Source: Orbilia blumenaviensis
Lineage: Eukaryota; Ascomycota; Orbiliomycetes; Orbiliales; Orbiliaceae
Length of the DNA stretch: 64,000 nt
Reading direction: 5' to 3'
Assembly: GCA_036872755.1 (NCBI GenBank)
Contig: JAVHNS010000004.1
Location: 3,038,001 to 3,102,000, forward strand
This document shows, piece after piece, positions 60,001-64,000 of the stretch. The notes under the pieces were generated by a model, which saw only the letters and a list, made by a program, of their open reading frames with translations, did no database searches and was not told the DNA's origin. Position numbers and translations under genes: made by a program. Positions within the stretch are counted from its first letter, which is position 1. Every line of letters starts with the position of its first letter.

Positions 60001-60598
60001 GGCGGTAGGGACGGTGAGAATCTTTCCATCACGAACAGTGCTGGCAGTTGGAGAGCTAAGAGACCTCAGAGAATCCATGGTCTTCTCCGCTTGAAACTCT
60101 TGCAGGAAACCAACGACAATGTTTAGGATGATAACAGCAGCAACCACACCGCCCTCGATCCATGATTCGATACCCAGACTAACGGCCATTGCAAGAATGA
60201 GAACCTATGATTTGAAAAACACGACAGATCAGCTAATTTCCGTGTAGTTTGGTAATAGAAATATTCAATGCATTGATATTACGGGATGGATAAAAAGGTA
60301 ATATTAATATGCAGAGTATATTTGTAAATAAAATTCATTGACTAACTAGAGTCATCGCATTGGCGATTTGTCTGATCAGGATCTTGACGGGCTGGACACC
60401 TGGTCCGTCGTCCAATTGATTACGGCCGTATTGTTGCAAACGGTCAAGGGCTTCCTGAGAAGTGAGTCCATCTTGAGTGTTTGCATTGGTTTCTTTTATA
60501 ACTTCTTGATAAGTCAGCGCATGCGCAGGACGAGGCAATAAATCAGATTGCCCCGGCTGCTGTTCCCCGGGAGGGTTTGCTTTGGGTTTCTTTTCCAT
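57045..60598 (-). CDS. ENA: ENA-type P-type ATPase (Na+/K+ efflux pump)
   Basis: Five exons: 60598-60347, 60204-59939, 59877-59261, 59202-58145 and 58085-57045; 1,078 codons in frame (1,077 aa). It has the fungal IID type features: IANAMTLVLILAMAVSLGIE at the first membrane hairpin, TGES in the actuator domain (DEALLTGESLPV), DKTGTLTQG with phosphorylated Asp383, nucleotide-domain KGAVERI, TGDHPETAKAIA and TGDGVNDSPSLKRADVGIAM. A membrane-rich C-terminus includes APVEIMWVIMITSGMPDMGL. These pumps export Na+ or K+ across the plasma membrane under alkaline or salt stress. The first intron has the less common donor GTTAGT, but the junction restores the conserved TLVLIL. The short hydrophilic N-terminus and C-terminus are normal. 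Cation preference cannot be read from sequence. Confidence 0.93.
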
Positions 60599-61802
60599 AT
60601 CAATTGGTAGAGAGTGGTCACAATTGAATTCGTTGGTTGAAGTTTCAATTAAAAATTATTACTGCTTATATCCGTATTCGAAGGTACTTTATCCGTCGAG
60701 GAGCTAAAAGTGTTAGTCTCCAAAAAAAATTAAACTGGTTTCCCAGGAAAAAATGTGCGACCAGCGAAGGTATTATATAGCATGCACAACGAGCTAGGTT
60801 TCCTTCAGGCCAAACGCCAAGACTTCGGGTTCATGTCTACAGCATTGACAACCATCTTGCCCAGACCCCTGGGCGAGAAAAGCTGCCTCTTGTCACATCG
60901 AGTTAGTGAGCTCCCACGGATCGCATTTCATCACAGATTGTTTCCGCAATTGAAGTGATATCGCCCACACAAGCCCTTGGCAGACGGTGGGAAGAGCTTG
61001 GCATTTATCTTCGTTATCGCGCGAGTGGCCACACGCGGAAGACATCTGCTCAAGATTTTCTAACGAATCGCAATGTTTGCGAATTCTCTCTCGAGCATAT
61101 CCCGCAATGTACAGAGATTGAAGTAACACCCCTTGCCGATGATAAATGTGGTTTCTGACAATTCGCTGGGCAGCAACTGAGTCATACGTCTCCGTTACAC
61201 GTTGGCTTGAGCTCTCGAATCATGAATTCCAGACGGGTATAGCCGATGCCGTCTGCAGCCCTGATTGCAAAATACAGAATTTTCTTCGCTGAGACCAGCC
61301 CCAGCCGTGCTTCGTTTGTACCCCCAATCATGTCTAGAATATGGATTCCAGACAATACAGGCCTGAATCGAAGATACCGAGTTGCCCGGATTAGTGCTTG
61401 CTGGCCAAGCCGCTTGGCGATGTCGGTGGTCGGCGTGTGTGACGAAAGCCGGCAGGTGTGCAGCTACTACCGCTCGCAATTGGCCGTTCCGTCATCTCCA
61501 TCCCCACAAAGTTAGTCAGAAGGCACTGGCATCGATCTCCTACATATATGCAGCCAACTTTTTTTTCATTCACCAGAATGTTAGCGTCTCGCCACCAGAG
61601 GCTGGAGGCCTTGCGTTTGAATCAGATTGGAGTTTGGCTCAACACGGTTCAAGCTGACACAGGCAGGCGAGACATTATCTTGACTTTGACGTCCATACGT
61701 TGAACGCGTAGAACGGCAGAAAAACTCTGAATTTTAAATGCCCAGCATATCCAAAATTTTCCATTCATAGGTCCCTTATTAACCCCCCGGAATCTTCCTA
61801 GG
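60599..61802. other. Intergenic, about 1.2 kb, divergent promoters
   Basis: Overlapping open frames on both strands lie at 61190-61570. A start-less minus frame (about 61465-61190) reads smoothly (TDIAKRLGQQALIRATRYLR, then IGGTNEARLGLVSAKKILYF) but matches nothing I recognise. It may be a relic or chance. Confidence 0.5.
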
Positions 61803-63718
61803 ATGGCTAAAAGAGACCGACAGGCTCAATCCCCGTCTTCCGACGACAATTCGGGCTTTTCCCAGGTTTCAGACGGGGACCCAGACTTTGGGAATATCTC
61901 ACAACCCGCAACGCAATCTCTGTTGCAAGATTCCTATCGTCCGCGAAAACCGAGAAGTGCGGCAGTAGCTTCAACAGCCAAAAGACGGGCAGCCGATGCA
62001 GAAGACGACGAAGACGACAACGATGAAGGAAGTTATAGCGAGACGGTTGTCAAGGTAACAAAAAAAGCTCGGAGAAACACGATTATAGGGAAGCTCGAGG
62101 ATCTGGACTTCGAAGTTGAACAGGAAGACGAAGTTTATTCTTCGGTTACTCAAATCGAAAAGTCTGGGAAGATGCGTGGAGTTAGTACTGCTAGTGTTAA
62201 GACTACAAAAACTGTGAAAACTCCATCAAAGCCTGCAGTCGTGAGCGATACTCCAAAGCGCAAACGGAAGACGAAGGAGGAGAAAGAGGCGGAAAAGATG
62301 CCTTTAGCGGATCGTGCATTAAACTGCGCTTTCAAAATTGGCGCTCATGTTAGCAGTGCAGCTGGCGTGGAGAACTCTGTCACGAATGCTACCCGGATAG
62401 GCGCAAATGCATTTGCATTATTCTTAAAATCGCAAAGGAAATGGGAAAGTCCGCCTTACAAGCCGACGAATATATCGACGTTCAAGAAGTTTACAAAAGC
62501 TCAAAACTATGACTCAAGAAAGTCCGTTTTCTCTAACCTGGTTATATTGTCGGTTATCGGATCTGGTTGCTGACAAGACAAGTTAAGACATATGCTGCCC
62601 CATGGTTCGTACCTTGTGAACTTAGCTCAAAAGGATAAGGAAAAGGCAACGAAGGCCTACACGAGCTTCATAGATGACCTAAAACGAGCTGAATCGCTCA
62701 GTATTGGCCTCTTCAACTTTCAGTAAGAACTGTATCAAGGATTGTAGCATTCTATATTTGCTTCTAATGCGATATTTGGAATAGCCCAGGCTCATCACTC
62801 GGTGAACCACGAGACGAAGCGATTGAACGGATTGCAAATGCTTTGAACAAAGCTCACAAAGAAACGGGTTTTGTCAAGACAGTGCTCGAAACTATGGCAG
62901 GGCAAGGAAATGTGATAGGCTGTAAGTTCGAGGACCTCCGAGATATCATTGCTCTGGTGGAAGATAAATCTCGCGTCGGGGTATGCATCGATACCTGCCA
63001 CAGTTTCGTAAGTGAAAACGCCCAATGCGTCATGAGAATCCAGCGTCTTCAATGAGAAAGCCAGTAGTGTGCTCACAATTTCGTAAAATAGTCAGCCGGT
63101 TACGATCTCCGGTCTCCGGAAACATATAGTGCCGTCATGAAAGAATTCGATGAGGTGATCGGTTTCGAATACCTGTCAGCTCTGCACCTGAATGACTCGA
63201 AGGCCCCCTTCAACTCGCATCGGGACTTGCATCAGAACATCGGCCTGGGTTTTCTTGGTCTATCGGCATTCAGAAACGTCATGAACACGAAGGAGTTCCG
63301 TGATCTACCCATGGTCTTAGAAACACCGCTGATAGACGACGACGTAAGCGTTTGGGCGAAGGAAATCAAGCTCTTAGAAAGTTTAGTCGGGCTTGAAGCC
63401 GATGATCCGATATTCCTAGCACTGGAGAAGGAGTATGCGGATAAAGGTGCTGCAGAGAGGAAGGCAGTCCTGGATAAACTTGAAAAGAAAGAAGCGGAGA
63501 AGGAAGAGAAGGAGGCAAAGAAGAAGGAGAAAGCGGAGAAAAGAGCAGAAAAAGAGAAACTGAAAGATCAGAAGGCGAAAAAGAAAACCCCAAAGAAAAG
63601 CACGGCTGGGAAGAAGGGTAAGCTATCCAAGGGCACTCTGGAATCCGATTCTAGTGAGCTCAGTGAGCTTGAGACCGGATCAGATACTGATGCAAGCAGC
63701 TGCGGAGGCAAGCATTGA
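61803..63718 (+). CDS. APN1: AP endonuclease Apn1 (endonuclease IV family)
   Basis: Four exons: 61803-62521, 62588-62722, 62785-63007 and 63092-63718; product 567 aa. The first 175 residues are charged and disordered with basic clusters ([10 protein letters not shown]) likely acting in nuclear import. The catalytic TIM barrel starts at [20 protein letters not shown] and includes [49 protein letters not shown] and [10 protein letters not shown], the blocks holding the zinc ligands. The enzyme cleaves 5' to abasic sites in base excision repair. The first intron begins with the rare donor GTCCGT; the chosen acceptor gives [14 protein letters not shown] with correct family length. The C-terminal 110 residues are an extended Lys/Glu-rich, then acidic tail, longer than in yeast. 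The gene is divergent from the ENA pump. Confidence 0.92.
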
Positions 63719-64000
63719 GAATCCGGTCGAAACTTATGACAATTTTTGTTAAACCCCCTCCTTGGGCTGAACTCTTACCTCTAGTCACACCAGCCGAGAA
63801 CCAATACGGTGAAAAGATGTGACCCACTTACGATTAAACAACGGCCGCGTAAAATTAAATGAAATATAGACGGGAACGAGCTTTGGCAGGCCATTTTTGG
63901 CTGCTGCTTGATCCACCATCTGACCTAGAATTACATGTATACTCTTTCTAATCCTTTCAACGGGGTTTCGGTTTAGAAACTTACAGACTTCAGGACGCTT

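Overview
This is a eukaryotic chromosomal segment from a filamentous ascomycete (Pezizomycotina). The reasons are short GT-AG introns of about 50-110 bp with CTAAC/CTGAC-like branch sites, many signal-peptide proteins, a SesB-type hydrolase/NACHT/WD40 receptor, an ENA-type P-type ATPase and F-box proteins of a fungal type. Placement below that level cannot be fixed from the window; Orbiliomycetes is a weak guess from the mix of F-box and secreted orphan genes. No tRNA, rRNA, intact transposon or CRISPR array was seen.

Layout. 1-15.2 kb is mostly secretory: the 5' exon of a secreted GDSL/SGNH hydrolase (minus, runs off the left edge), a secreted S41-type peptidase, a WDR5/Swd3-like WD40 protein, a 1,158-residue secreted protein with a Ser/Thr-rich stalk, and a 662-residue secreted coiled-coil orphan. 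15.5-25 kb holds a divergent kinase-like protein (minus), a secreted protein gene broken at a G run, an LSM12 homologue, an F-box gene with a likely 3' frameshift, a 2.4 kb gene-poor stretch and a 90-residue Cys-rich secreted protein. 25.8-31.3 kb (minus) has an unknown gene with a frameshift and a hidden last exon, then the spindle-checkpoint kinase BUB1 in the combined MadBub form. 32.5-40 kb carries a second F-box gene, a secreted protein built on DLPVK and 25-residue repeats, and a signal-peptide-bearing DJ-1/PfpI protein. 40.9-43 kb is a triose-phosphate-translocator family transporter. 44.1-50.2 kb (minus) is a seven-exon NLR-like receptor of 1,835 residues. 52.7-63.7 kb is housekeeping: Tae2/Rqc2, an ENA-type cation pump and an Apn1 AP endonuclease.

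How the parts relate. There is no co-directional cluster with a shared pathway. Conserved core genes (BUB1, LSM12, WDR5-like, TAE2, APN1, ENA) alternate with accessory genes (secreted orphans, F-box, NLR). Secreted and surface proteins are over-represented, and three accessory genes each appear broken by a single-base indel. Exon boundaries were placed by hand from splice motifs, frame and family similarity; most preserve frame exactly, but acceptors with nearby alternatives are flagged. No database search was run.
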